Source of the DNA: Hymenopellis radicata | Taxonomy: Eukaryota; Basidiomycota; Agaricomycetes; Agaricales; Physalacriaceae | Assembly: GCA_015501595.1 (NCBI GenBank) | Contig: JADNRX010000166.1 | Span: 50,771 to 114,770 of the forward strand | Reading direction: 5' to 3' | Length of the DNA: 64,000 nucleotides | Part shown: positions 1 to 10,972 of the stretch, in pieces | Numbering within the stretch: position 1 is the stretch's first letter | Layout of the letters: the number at the start of each line of letters is the position of its first letter | Position numbers and translations under genes: made by a program | The notes under the pieces: model-generated | Seen by the model: the letters and a program-made list of their open reading frames with translations, nothing else | Told to the model about the DNA's origin: nothing | Databases searched by the model: none

Positions 1-3000
1 GTACGCAATCGCTTTGGCTGAGAAACATATGACCCGGTAAGTCCCATAACTCCCAGAGTTCCTAGAGTCCCCGTCGAAGTCGTACTGAGTAAAGTTCAGG
101 GCTATATATACTTCGCCAATCAAGGCATTGTCAAATCAAAAATTTCGAGATTTCAAGCAAACGTTTTCTTCGAATTCTGTTGGTATTTTGACCGGAGATG
201 TGCAGATCAATCCGGAGGCTAGTTGCTTGATCATGACTACTGAAATTCTACGGAGTATGTTGTACAAGGGCGCGGATCTCATCCGAGACGTTGAATTTGT
301 GATTTTTGACGAAGTGCATTATGTCAACGATGCGGAGGTGCGTTCCTCACTTCATATTGTGTTTTGTTTAACGGAATTAACATTAGAGAGGCGTTGTTTG
401 GGAAGAAGTCATCATAATGCTCCCGGACCATGTCAACATTATACTACTTTCGGCCACTGTCCCGAATACGAGGGAATTTGCCGACTGGGTGGGGTAAGGA
501 ACTCGTCGCTTTCAGGCTTCCCATTTTACAAGCTCGACAGACGAACGAAGAAGAAAGACATCTATGTAATATCCACTGCTCAGCGGCCAGTACCTCTTGA
601 ACACTACTTGTACGCTGGTCGCGACATGTACAAGATCGTTGACGCGTCGAGAAATTTTCTCGGACAAGGGTAAGCTGACAGTTTAATTTTAACGACAACA
701 TTTACATTGTTGCTAGGTACAAAGATGCAGGCGAGGCTCTCAGACGTAAGCAAGACAAAGAACGTGAGGCAGCTGGACTACCGCCTGTTCAAAGGGTCGG
801 CGCACGCGGTGGTGCTGCTGCTCAGCGAGGCCAACCGCGTGGCGGTCGTGGCTCCACCCCACCGCCTAGAGGTGGTCGTGGTGGTGGACGAGGTGGTGGA
901 GCACATCGAGGTGGCGCAGTCGACAAGAATCTCTATGTCCATTTGCTTGGGCATTTGCGCAAAAAGGCTCTCCTCCCCGTCGTCGTCTTCACACTGTCGA
1001 AGAAACGATGTGAAGAGAACGCGTCAACGTTGACAAATCAGGACCTTTGCGCCGCGGTGGAAAAGAGTGAGGTGCACGTTGCCATCGAGAAAGCTCTGTC
1101 TAGGTTGAAAGGTGAGGGACGTCCTTGCAATAACGATCATCGTTGACTTTGAGGCAGGTTCGGATAAGAAGTTACCTCAGATCAGTCGCATGCGCGACCT
1201 CCTCACTCGTGGTATTGGTATACATCATGGCGGTCTGTTGCCTATCGTGAAGGAGGTAAGTAGGTTTACCGAGATTCGTGGTCCTGTGCGTTGACGTGTT
1301 CAAGCTTGTCGAAATATTGTTCGCACGAGGACTCGTGAAAATCTTATTCGCCACGGAAACGTTTGCTATGGTATGTACGCCACGTTACGATGCCGATTAA
1401 CCTTACGGGATCCTGCAGGGTGTCAACATGCCCGCGAAGAGCGTGGTCTTCTCGAGCATTCGTAAACATGATGGTCGCAGTTTTCGCGATATTCTGCCCG
1501 GAGAATACACTCAGATGGCTGGTCGTGCTGGTCGCCGTGGCCTTGACCCCACTGGAACGGTTATCATCGTTGTCGGAGATTTCCTACCCGAGGTGAATAA
1601 TGAACTACCGTTTCGCTTGAATTTAACCCGATCCATTAACCAGCAAACTGCGTTGAATACGATGATGCTCGGTACCCCGGGAAAACTGTCGTCTCAGTTC
1701 AGGCTCACCTATAATATGATTTTGAATCTCCTACGCGTGGAAGCGCTCAAGGTCGAGGAGATGATCAAAAGGAGCTTCTCAGAGAATGCCTCACAACGCT
1801 TACTCCCTGAACAACAACGTCGCGTCATAGAGGTAATGGCACCTTCTCTTTCGCATTGCACTAACTGATAACGCCGTCCAGGGCGAACAAGCTTTGACGA
1901 AACTGGCAAAGCTCGAATGTGGTATCTGCGTGCCGGACATTGAGTCTTTCTATGACACTTCACAGGCCATCGTCTTGTACAATGAGAGTCTTCTACAGAT
2001 GGTGACGAATGCCGCTAGAGTTTCGAAGTTATTGTCTCCCGGACGTGTTATTATTCTTCGCGACCATGTAGGTGCTCTTTGCTACTCCAACGGGTGACAT
2101 GTTCTAATCCGCTCTATAGCACTTTAAGACAAACAATGCCGCAATCTTACTAAAGGCTGCACCAATGCAACCGGCGGAGTCTGGAAAATTGGATAGGATC
2201 AAGACTTACTTCGTTTTGGCTCTCGTGAATGATGAGACCAAGAGCAAAGCACATGGTAGGAAACTTAATCGGTCTTCCTTACTGGTAGGCCTTGAAACTA
2301 AGTATATCCTTAGATATAGATCCTTCAGGCCTCGTTCCGCTGTGGCCACCTACTGCCGATTCGGTGTATGTAGAGGATGGCACGTATGAGCTGACTGCAG
2401 TGCCTATGACTAGTATTTGTCTGGTCACTACGAGGACCTTGCCCAAGGTACAATCTCCAATGAAATCAGGTGCTCCAGCTGAATGTTGGCTTAGGTTGAC
2501 GTAGTCGCGATTGTGGACCGCCATTTGATATCCCATATGCGGCAAGCCATCGAACATCTGGGCACCATTGTAAATGAATGGAGAACATCCGGCGGAAGCA
2601 TAGCGGAAGTAGATTGGGGTCGTGGTCGAAGTTTGGAGTTCCAAGAAACACTGAAGGCGCGGAACTCGACAGTTCAGCAATTCCAGAATCAGTCATGCAC
2701 CGCATGTCAAAGTTTCGATGCACATGTGAGTCTACTCAATGGAGCGCTGTCTGCGGTGACTCACAATTTCCGTAGTACGCCCTCATCCACGCCGAAAGGG
2801 TTCTGAGGGCGAACATAGATAGCCTGAAGCTTGCGATCTCCGACCAGAACCTGGAACTTATACCCGACTACGAGCAGCGGATTGAAGTCCTGAAGGAGCT
2901 GAAATTCATAGATGCCAATTCGACCGTTCTTCTCAAAGGTCGCGTTGCATGCGAGGTACAGAGCGTCTTTAGGTGGGAATTCCTCCATTGACACTTGACA

Positions 3001-3587
3001 GATAAACTCTGCGAACGAATTGGTTCTCACCGAATTGATATTGGAGAACACCCTCGCCAATTATGAGCCGGAGGAGGTTGTTGCGCTATTGTCGTGCTTC
3101 GTTTTCCAGGAAAAGACAGAAGTAGAACCGGTCGTTCCTCCAAAGCTTGAAGAGGGCAAGGAGGCTATCATGGCTATCAGCGATCGAGTTGGACGCTTGC
3201 AGGACAAGTATTCCGTTCCGGTTGAAGACTTCCGTTCCAACCTTAAGTTTGGTCTGATGGAAGTCGTGTATGAGTGGGCAAAAGGGATGGTAGGAGGATT
3301 GTTCTCAGCTGTTATCCGCGAGCTAATGCCGTCTCTGCAACCAGCCTTTCGAGCAAATCACTTCTCTAACCGACATTCCTGAGGGTACTATTGTTAGAGT
3401 GATCACCCGACTAGATGAGACCTGTCGGGAAGTTCGTGATGCTGCGCGCGTTATCGGAGACGCCGACCTTTTCAAGAAGATGGAGGAAGCACAGATCAAA
3501 ATTAAACGAGATAGTAAGTGCACATTCGGGCATCGTCTTGTTTGCTAATTATCTACAGTTGTATTTGCGGCTAGTCTGTACTTTTAG
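1..3587 (+). CDS. SKI2: SKI2-type DExH RNA helicase (5' end outside window)
   Basis: Ski2 is the helicase of the cytoplasmic Ski complex, which feeds mRNA into the exosome for 3'-5' decay. The first visible exon (1-36) lies just after motif I. Then come the Ia region with [11 protein letters not shown], the DEVH box (FDEVHYVND), SATVPN (motif III), [25 protein letters not shown] and [10 protein letters not shown] (motif VI), the arch region, and a C-terminal helical domain ending FAASLYF. An Arg/Gly-rich insert (about 770-930) between motif III and the second RecA domain, followed by [14 protein letters not shown], favours SKI2 over MTR4. I place 16 short introns: 37-99, 338-386, 494-540, 670-716, 1112-1157, 1256-1304, 1371-1418, 1593-1643, 1833-1881, 2068-2119, 2256-2313, 2448-2494, 2726-2775, 2956-3001, 3290-3344, 3514-3558. 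All phases join, and the stop is at 3585-3587. The 51-nt intron 1593-1643 has no stop and is a multiple of three. Confidence 0.95.
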
Positions 3588-3711
3588 ATTGTATTTGTGG
3601 AAGGCCTGTTGTAATGACTATTTGTGTGGCGCCATCATGTGATTGTTTGTAGACGCGCCAAAAAGTGAGACAGCGTGACGTCACTTGCGACATCCTTCGT
3701 CTTAGACCACC

Positions 3712-5229
3712 ATGGACGCGAAATCCTGTGGAATGCGTACTACCGATGCCACCGAATCCTGCAAGAGAAAACGCTCTGATGAAGAGGATACACTGTCCCT
3801 GCTGCCTGATGATGCTGATGATCGCTCGAAGCCGCGTCGGGTGAACCCACTCCGTACGTGACGTTGCCTGTCTACGCGTATCTATGCTTATATGCGCCGG
3901 AATAGACCTAGCTGCCCGACTTGGACCTGATCTTGTACGCGAAATGGAAGTCCACATCAAACCAGGCGCATATATGCCATCGTTTGCGATCCGGAAAGAC
4001 CTCCAAGAACGCTATGCTGTCGACAGGCGCCATCTGTACGATTACTTTCACTCAAGAGGTACCGTAGCGTTTATCTCCCAATTGCCTGTTGTGCTGATAA
4101 TCGAAGGTCTCCGTGTTGCGAAGGAAGAACGCTTCAATAATCTCGCGCGAAGTCGTCAGAAGAAAGCCCAAGAGAAGGCATCAGCAGCTGCGAAGGAGGT
4201 ATGTTCTCCTCATACTATCCTGTTTACTGCCCTTTTAACACCTTGCTAGAACACGACTCAGAAAACCGGAGAATCACGCAAGCGTCAGGCACAAGCAAAA
4301 CGACAGCCTCTAACTAAATTGTCAAGCAATGCTGTGTCCTCCTCCCACAAAACACCACCCCCTTCTTCCAGCTCAACGTCAAAGTGTATTTCAAAGAAAG
4401 TTCCAGCGTCACCTGTTTCAGAATCTATGCCCAGCCTATTCCCATCCGCCGCAGATACCACATTCCAGGAAGTCACCCATTCCAGTCTATCACCCGACAC
4501 GCAGGAATGTGCCCAACCCAAGGTTCACCATGCTTCGAAGCTCTTTCTCCCGAACAGTCGACCGCGCTTCCCTCGCCCGCCCCCACAAGTGTAGATTGCC
4601 TTCCACATTTGACAACAGATAATCTTGGCGACGAGGATACTCCAGCTTTTCACCTTTCCTCCGAGATTCCTGATTCTCCTCTATTTCACCCCTTTGATGA
4701 TTTGGAGAATTCGCTGTCGAATGTTGACGACTTCTTCATGGAGACAGAGCCTTCTTTCGATATCATGCCAGACGCAGAGTCTCTTCTGGAACCAGGGGAG
4801 CGTTCACGGATCTATGGCCTCATTCAGCACGCCGCTACTCTCCATTCCAACGCAATGGAATCTCTTGGGTCGTACAACAGGTATATGTCGGAGCGCAAGA
4901 ACGCCTACTACAATGCGTTGTTGTCGGCGTATGAAGTTACTCAGGCGCCGAGCACGGGAATACATCATGGACTCGGAGATTCTTTCGTCGACTTTGACAG
5001 CTGGCTCGTCAACGACAACGACAATCAGTGTCACGAATTGTCGAAAGCAGCTGTTTCCGGTGATGTCTCATATGCCCAGCTGTCCGCATCTACATCACCC
5101 GCAGACTTCCTCTCCGTGAATTTTCACACTTCTACCGGCAGAGACATCTATTCTGCTCGCGTTCATCCGAGCCCTTTACAGTGGCTCGCACCTCGTGCCC
5201 CCTTATGCAGTCATTCGAAGCACAAATGA
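3712..5229 (+). CDS. Homeodomain-like protein of the agaric HRG-loop type, possible frameshift
   Basis: A short basic N-terminus starts at ATG 3712 in a good context (ACCACCATGG). It is spliced (introns about 3854-3905, 4059-4106 and 4198-4247) to a helical block with PSFAIRKDLQERYAVDRRHL followed by YDYFHSRGLRVAKEER. That resembles the third helix of an atypical homeodomain, with FHSRG in place of WFxNRR, so nuclear DNA binding is inferred rather than shown. A Ser/Pro-rich linker follows. The C-terminal part (about 4540-5229) contains a short helical segment, RSRIYGLIQHAATLH to RKNAYYNALL. The frame used up to about 4,520 differs by one base from the frame used after it. I found no intron of ordinary length that joins them, so the gene carries a one-base indel or a misread base, or the model is wrong there. 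I know of no experimentally assigned function for this family. Confidence 0.6.
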
Positions 5230-5665
5230 GAGTGCGGAGATGTTCTGTTTCGTCAAAAGGATCCTTCTCCAGTGCACGACGTAGAAGCGTATCTTCTCGC
5301 GGCTTGTAAAGGCTGTTGTCTACCCCCTTCTGTGATGTGACCCTTCTCTTACTTGCAAGCCTTGTACCCTAGAGCATTGAAACTTTGACAGTACGTATAC
5401 GTATCAGTGAGCGCTACCATAGCTTTAATTCGGCGTTGTCGCAGAAAGCGATATAATACATTTTTTCTGGCACTACCATTCAGTGGAAAGACGAATACAG
5501 GTTTATATGCTACATCATGCATGTTTCAATGAATTGCAAGGTCCGAACGCGATGCTATGTAAGTACAAAGTATGTATGTGAACCAAAAAGAGGATGCCGT
5601 GAAAAAAAGAGCCATAACTACAACCCGGAGTTGTCATATATCTGGTTAGTCTTCAAACGAGCCTG
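5230..5665. other. Intergenic, convergent gene ends
   Basis: This is the gap between the homeodomain-like gene (plus) and the minus-strand gene ending at 5666. It is AT-richer than its neighbours and holds the two 3' untranslated regions. I see no gene or repeat in it. Confidence 0.5.
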
Positions 5666-6562
5666 TTAGTGGCCCGCAGATGCAGATGCTTCAAGTGAAG
5701 CGGCGATGTCGTTCATCATCTGATAGTTAAAACGTCGAGTTGGTCGGGGTTGATGGAGTGGAATAGGGTCAGGATTAGGCGATGAAATCGATGCCGATGA
5801 ATGGGAAGGAAGAAGGGTGAAGGATGTCTCTCCATGCTGACAAGCTTGCCATTGAGATGGATCTGATAACGGGGAGAGAGGGGATGACGCCGCTGACTCG
5901 TAGCTGTACTGGTAGTAATTTGAAACAGGAATCCCATCGGAGCCTGCATTCATACTCATAGGACCTGGCGCAGGCCGCAGAATCTGGTACGACCCGTCCT
6001 GGAACACGCAGATGCCCGACTCGCGGCTGTCAAAGTCATCATAGGATGACGCATCAGAGTACCCGTGCACTTGGGTGTCGTGTTTAAGATAGGGCCACTG
6101 GCAGTGAGCCGGCCAAACCTCCATTCCGTCAAAGGAAGTTTGCGAAGCAGGATACACCGAGTGCGATTCCGGGGCCGGTGGTGGGGCGACCACGTCCATG
6201 CCGTCAAGCTCTAGCCCCATTGTGCTGGACATTGTGCCTGGCGTGTAGGGATACTCTGCATCGGAGAGAGGGGAGTACAGCGACATGGGTGACGACGGTT
6301 CCTCGGCGATACGAGTGGTGTCAAGTGACTGTGGAGGCTGGGGTGGAGCAGCGAATGTATAGGGATCATACAGCGACGCGTAGCTCGCGGAGGTTTGCAG
6401 AGATGGTTCCCAGTAGTCCTGCTGGGGTGCTGTGGCGCTATGATTAGGCATCTATGAAAGGAAGTCGGACATGAAAGACGTACTCGGGACTGCAGGTGCA
6501 GACGAACACTGACGGGACACTGTCCGTGATGATTCAGCAGGATAGCTGTAGTAGGACTGCAT
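5666..6562 (-). CDS. Low-complexity protein rich in Ser, Pro, Tyr, function unknown
   Basis: Two-exon model. Exon 1 (6521-6562) encodes 14 residues starting MQSYYSYPAESS. A 69-nt intron (6452-6520, GTGTCC to CATAG) joins in phase to the long exon 5666-6451. A single-exon alternative starts at 6451 with MPNHSATAPQQ. The protein (about 275 residues) is acidic in the middle and full of short motifs such as EEPSSPMSLYSPLSDAE, YPYTPG and PLSPLSDP. It has a C-terminal helix-prone end (NYQMMNDIAASLEAS) and no recognised domain, signal peptide or membrane segment. SP-rich stretches suggest a phosphorylated disordered regulator, which is inference only. A TATA-like element about 70 nt upstream supports the longer model. 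Confidence 0.55.
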
Positions 6563-8031
6563 GGCGCGCGATAGAAGTTGGGGGACAGCCTGAGGTAAAG
6601 AAAGACGAACTGCCAGAACGAAGGAGGCCCTTATATATGATCGCGGCGTTTTGACGCCTCATTATTCAATCGCAAAATCTCCCGCTTCTTCGCTGGGCAC
6701 AAATTGTGGCGCTGATCAGGGTTGACACAATGGGTATCAACCACACCCACGTTGCGGTTGGGCTGTGGTAAAAAATAAAAAAAGAGTTAAATAAAGATGA
6801 CGAGAGAAGATCAAATAGATGAACCCGACCCACGAAGCCGCGACAGCGCCAGAGACGTTCGCGAACTGTCCATGATATGTCAAATTCAGAATCCCAGAGG
6901 GCGACATATCGGGGAATCTCCAAGAATCTTGCCCTCGAATCGCGACCGAGGCGTGCTAGACAGGCGCCGAAACTGAGTACAGACTTACAACTTGGCTCAC
7001 GGGCCGCATGAACACAAAGGCAACAAGACACGATCACGATGCAGGGCGGCAAACAACATATTACGGATTGACACACATTTGGATACGTACGTTTAGGCTG
7101 CGCATGCATCACCAGCGGAATATGTTCAAAGTGTCACGCATTTACATTTACAGCTATCGTTGAATGGAACGGTCCAGAGATATAGATATCAGAACACCGC
7201 CTGACAACAACAACAGTGGATAACTCGTGTGGGCAGGGTCCCGCGCTCCATCAGCGAGAGCCTTCCTGATCCCAAGGTACCCAAGCAGGCGAAAACCTTG
7301 TTTGTGGCGCGCGCTTAGCGTGCCGCTACTAGTGATTTCAAACCGTGTGGGCTTGGAAATTCCCAGACGATAGCGGAAGCCGTCGGCTGGGCTACGATGG
7401 CCAGGAGAACTGCGGAACGGAATGAAGTGAACGCACAAACACGCACCATAACCGGCAAGTTCATCATTGCTGATTCGAAGCGGTGTGGATGGTGAATCAT
7501 TGATGTGGAACGCACAAAGAAGTAATTAAATTGGCTCAACAGCTGGCAGACGCCGCCGGCGCATTGTTCTATGGCCTTTGTGCTATCGAATTCGGTCAGA
7601 AAGGGTGCCTTGAAGAAAGCCTTCTGCACCCATGTCATCTCCACGTGTTGTTTTTGCAAGCCCGGAATGGAAATGAAAGCTCGGTCGACTGAATTCGACT
7701 GATGGGTATGGCTGGACCCGGCACCAAGTACACAGCACAAAAGAGTATACATTATGTACTTGCTACTTGTGTGGGATTACGGCGATGGTGGAAGAAAACC
7801 TAAAGGAATGTTATTGGTTACAGTGACAGAAACAGAAAAAAATGAATGCCCCAAGCCCTCTCTCCAACAACGCGTCGACAACACATTTCCACCGATTAGT
7901 TGCGAAACATCAGAAATGAAAAAAGAGCCTCCATAACATACAGAAAAAGAAGAGTATTCATGCGAAAATAAGAATTGGAGGGGGAACAGAGCGCAAAACT
8001 TCAAGTCGGACGCTCGTCAATCATCCATCAA
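6563..8031. other. Long intergenic region, no supported gene
   Basis: About 1.5 kb between two minus-strand genes. It has minus-strand open frames of up to 148 codons (6666-7112 and 7315-7752), but they show no recognisable domain and no convincing splice structure. The 200-300 bp next to 6640 is presumably promoter and the part next to 8031 is 3' UTR. Confidence 0.4.
6631..6638 (-). promoter_or_regulatory. TATA-like box
   Basis: On the minus strand the sequence reads CATATATAAGG, 69-76 nt upstream of the proposed start codon at 6562. This is a plausible core promoter for the 5666-6562 gene, with transcription expected to start near 6600. Confidence 0.4.
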
Positions 8032-8837
8032 TCACTCCACCACCAGACCAGCGTTCATGTTTCCGTTTCCATTGACCATCCTGGGGCCAAGGCCGGGATG
8101 CCTAACACCCAGTGCTGCACCCAGCATTCTCTTGCCGGGATCACCAATCCTCGGGCCCCCGCTGAGAGAGCTCATGTCGGGATGGAGACTCGTTGCGAGA
8201 ATCGCGGGATCCGAGGGCGGGTTGCTCGGGTTGTTCACCGCGTCCCCCAGGGACGAGCTGATCAAAGAGTTGAGCGTTGGGTGGGTAGGGAGGCTGGGCA
8301 ACGTGGGGGAATGGTCGCCGCCGTTGGACTGGAACTCGGGAATGCTCACATTTGTGGGCCGAAAGTGGTTTCCGGAGATGGACGCGGACATGCCGCGGTT
8401 AGGGAGGGCGGAGATGGAATTGGCGCGGGTGTTGTGGCCGCGCGAGGGATTCGAGTTGTGCCGCTGGTTGACGTTCTGGATTACATTTTGGGCGTCCGCC
8501 CCGTCGTACGGCCGGATGCTCGCACTGACCCCGTTGGCAGACGTGAGTATGGCCGGCGGGAAAGCGAGCGTCTGCAGATATGCACGCTTGGCTGGAAAGA
8601 AAAAAAAAGTCAGGGCTAGTGACAAAAAGGTTAACAAGTACTACACTCACCGACTGACGGATCTTGGAAGACAATCAAGAGACTAGTGTCGTCCAACCAC
8701 TTGATCTTGAAACCGCCGTTGCCATTCTCCCAATCCGAAAAGGCACTCTGAATGTCCTTTGTCTTGAGCTCCTTGGGAAAACCGCTGAGGAAGAGAATAC
8801 GCGTAACCGAGGCAGAAAGGCCTGCGAGTGATGCCAT
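8032..8837 (-). CDS. Single-RRM protein with PARN-like RNA-binding domain
   Basis: Two exons (8651-8837 and 8032-8591) separated by a 59-nt intron (8592-8650), giving 248 residues. The start MASLAGLSASV lies in an ideal context (ACCATGG); an in-frame ATG seven codons upstream is less likely. Residues 10-85 form one RRM-like fold: RILFLSGFPKELKTKDI, then FKIKWLDDTSLLIVFQDPSV and AKRAYLQTLAFP. This arrangement (FPKE.KT.D...F, WIDDTS) resembles the RRM of poly(A)-specific ribonuclease PARN, but no nuclease domain is present here. The remaining 160 residues are low-complexity Asn/Ser/Pro/Gly-rich sequence with short motifs (SIPEFQSNGGD, HPGLGPRMVNGNGN). An RNA-binding role is likely, but the target is unknown. 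Antisense open frames across exon 2 are mirror effects. Confidence 0.75.
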
Positions 8838-9253
8838 GGTAGGAGGCGCCTTTATCAATTAAAGTCTGAGTAAGGTTGGCGAATAACGGGGATCTCCTAT
8901 ACTGCCGTTCAATTCTGAAGCTGGCAGCGTCCAATAAAAGACGGGAAAAACAATGAGAAATGGACAAAAATGGAGGGTTGAAGGGGGCTGTTTTACAAGA
9001 TGACCGTCCCAAATCAGACTCGACTCTCCCGCCCATCACCTCTTTCCCACGCTCCGAACCCCTGCAATTTCTGACGTAGAACTCAACATATTCCAGCTGG
9101 TCGCGCAACACAACCAAACGACACAAGTTGTAACATGCAAACCTCTCAACAACTCATTTACGTGTATCGCAATCAACAAACGGTAAAACGACAGACATCT
9201 TGCATAAAGCACCGAGTCTCTCGGGAGAAGAAAAAATAATTTATCCAAATGCA
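8838..9253. other. Intergenic, tandem minus-strand genes
   Basis: Promoter side of the RRM gene and 3' side of the SIKE-like gene, both on the minus strand. No separate gene or repeat is seen. Confidence 0.4.
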
Positions 9254-10765
9254 TCACCTACTCAGATCCAACGTAGAACCGCCCTGCGCTGGCCACATCC
9301 TATCCGACACCACAGGAGGCGCTGGAGACGGTGGCGCAGACCAAGGATTCGGCGGTGGACCAGCAACGGAAGGAGGTGCGCCACGTCCCAACGAAGACCC
9401 GCCTCTCTGATTTCCAAAGAACGCCGTCCGTCTCGGCACACCCATCCTCATATTCACGCCAGACAGTTCCATTGCCCTCTGTAACGGTGCCCCTCCCTGA
9501 TTCTGCATTTGTTGTTGTTGTTGCTGCTGCTGCTGCTGTTGCATCTGATGCTGATACTGCTGTTGCTGTTGCTGCTGCTGCTGCTGAGGCTGGGGATTCG
9601 TCGGCCACCATATATCCCCGCTTTCCTCCCTCTGATGTCCACTGCTAGGCCGATGTCTCTGCGAAAGCTCTGGGTGCCGCCCTCTATCCATTCTCTTGAT
9701 CTCCGCGTCCATGTTGATGCCACTCTGCGCGATGCTTTCAGCGTCAATGCCCAGCATCTTGCGCAGCTCTTCGTTCTCGCGTTCCAGACGCGATATTTCG
9801 TATTCGCGTTCTGTAGCCCAATCTTCGCGTCCAGCGTCGCCGTAGTGCTCGCTCTTGTCGAGATAGTTTAGAAGGGACTCGAGCTGGGAGGGTGTTATTA
9901 ACTCTTCCTGGCAATCATAGTCAGATTCAGAGTCGTTGGGGTGCTCGTCTTCTTCTGGGTTCTCGCCAGCCATGGAACGAAGAAGATTTCGAAGACTATG
10001 GGAAAGGTTTTGGAGGGAACGCGACATATTTGTGGATGAGGTCAAGTCGGTGGATAATGTTTGGTTTTCACGAGTCATGAACAAAGCTTCGTAGTGTCGC
10101 GTCAATGTTAGCTCGTGTTGTTGAGCAGCAAGCTGCAAACAGAATCAGATGAGATATAATAACCAGAACGACAAATGCACATACCGCGTGGTTTCTAAAC
10201 TTTGTCATGACAGTATCCAAAGTCGACTCGTACTCCTTTAGCAGAAGACTAAGTTGCTTGTTTTCGTGCAGCAAGGTTTGGTTCTCTATTATTATTTGCG
10301 CATTCATTCGCTCGAGCTCTGATTCGAAAAACTCTATAAACTAATGAGCTATTGTGGCTCCATTATCCGCGAGTCGTTCCACGCACCTTTTGATATGTCC
10401 GTATTAAATCTTCGCAGAACAAAACCATTGGCGTTATTTGAAGCTTGGTTCTACGCCATTAGTCAAGACAAGCTGCGAAACATGGCGTCCACGCGCACCT
10501 TTAGGGAATTTGCCTGCGCCTGCAGCGTTGCAGTAAGTTTCTGGTTATGGGCCAGCTGCTCGCTCAGGTCGTGCACAAGCTGCCATATTCTCATGAGATC
10601 AGCGTCCATGGTGTTAAAGGTAAACTGGGGAAACGAGAGCGACGAGGAGGAGGTGACGGTGGAAGGAGGGTGTCCAAATCGGGAAGGCGAGCCCAGCCGC
10701 AAATTGCTGAACGGTAACGCACGCCGGGAGTCATCATCGATATCGTCCACAACATCCATGATCAT
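9254..10765 (-). CDS. SIKE/FGFR1OP2 family protein, fungal SCI1-like STRIPAK subunit
   Basis: Four exons (10499-10765, 10387-10443, 10185-10340, 9254-10132) join in frame to 452 residues, or 450 if the ATG at 10759 is used. The architecture matches SIKE/FGFR1OP2: N-terminal helices ([21 protein letters not shown]), a coiled coil ([47 protein letters not shown]), then [20 protein letters not shown]. The last two motifs match the human pattern SALELIMSKYREQ and QENKGLREIL. SIKE-type proteins are small coiled-coil subunits of the striatin-PP2A (STRIPAK) complex; the fungal homologue SCI1 acts in cell fusion and fruiting-body development in Sordaria. The C-terminal third is fungus-specific: a polyglutamine tract encoded by a CAG-type microsatellite, then Gly/Pro-rich sequence ending [10 protein letters not shown]. 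Intron 1 (10444-10498) uses the AAG acceptor downstream of a GTAG, because only that one keeps the coiled-coil frame. Confidence 0.8.
9508..9590. repeat. CAG/CAA microsatellite encoding polyglutamine
   Basis: Runs of CTG/TTG on the plus strand (CAG/CAA on the coding minus strand) encode two glutamine tracts separated by a YQHQM segment in the SIKE-like protein. Length polymorphism between strains is likely. Confidence 0.85.
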
Positions 10766-10972
10766 GGCAAGACGCTAACTCGAGTCTTCTATTATTTTGT
10801 GTATTTATTATAGGCATTTCGACTTACGGCGGGTAGACCTCGACCCTCTCAGTTACTATTACGGAAAGTTAAACCCAAGTTAAACCGGTACCCAGGTATG
10901 TATGTTCCGCTGTTGGGCAGTCGACATGCTGCTCACTTGGCTTTGCTTCTCATTTCCTTTAGAAGATCCTAG

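Noticed and set aside
7315..7752. 145-codon minus-strand frame
   Set aside because: No recognised domain, no splice partners, and composition like the surrounding non-coding DNA.
7975..8686. Two plus-strand frames of over 200 codons
   Set aside because: They are antisense to the RRM gene, have biased Gly/Arg composition and no domain.
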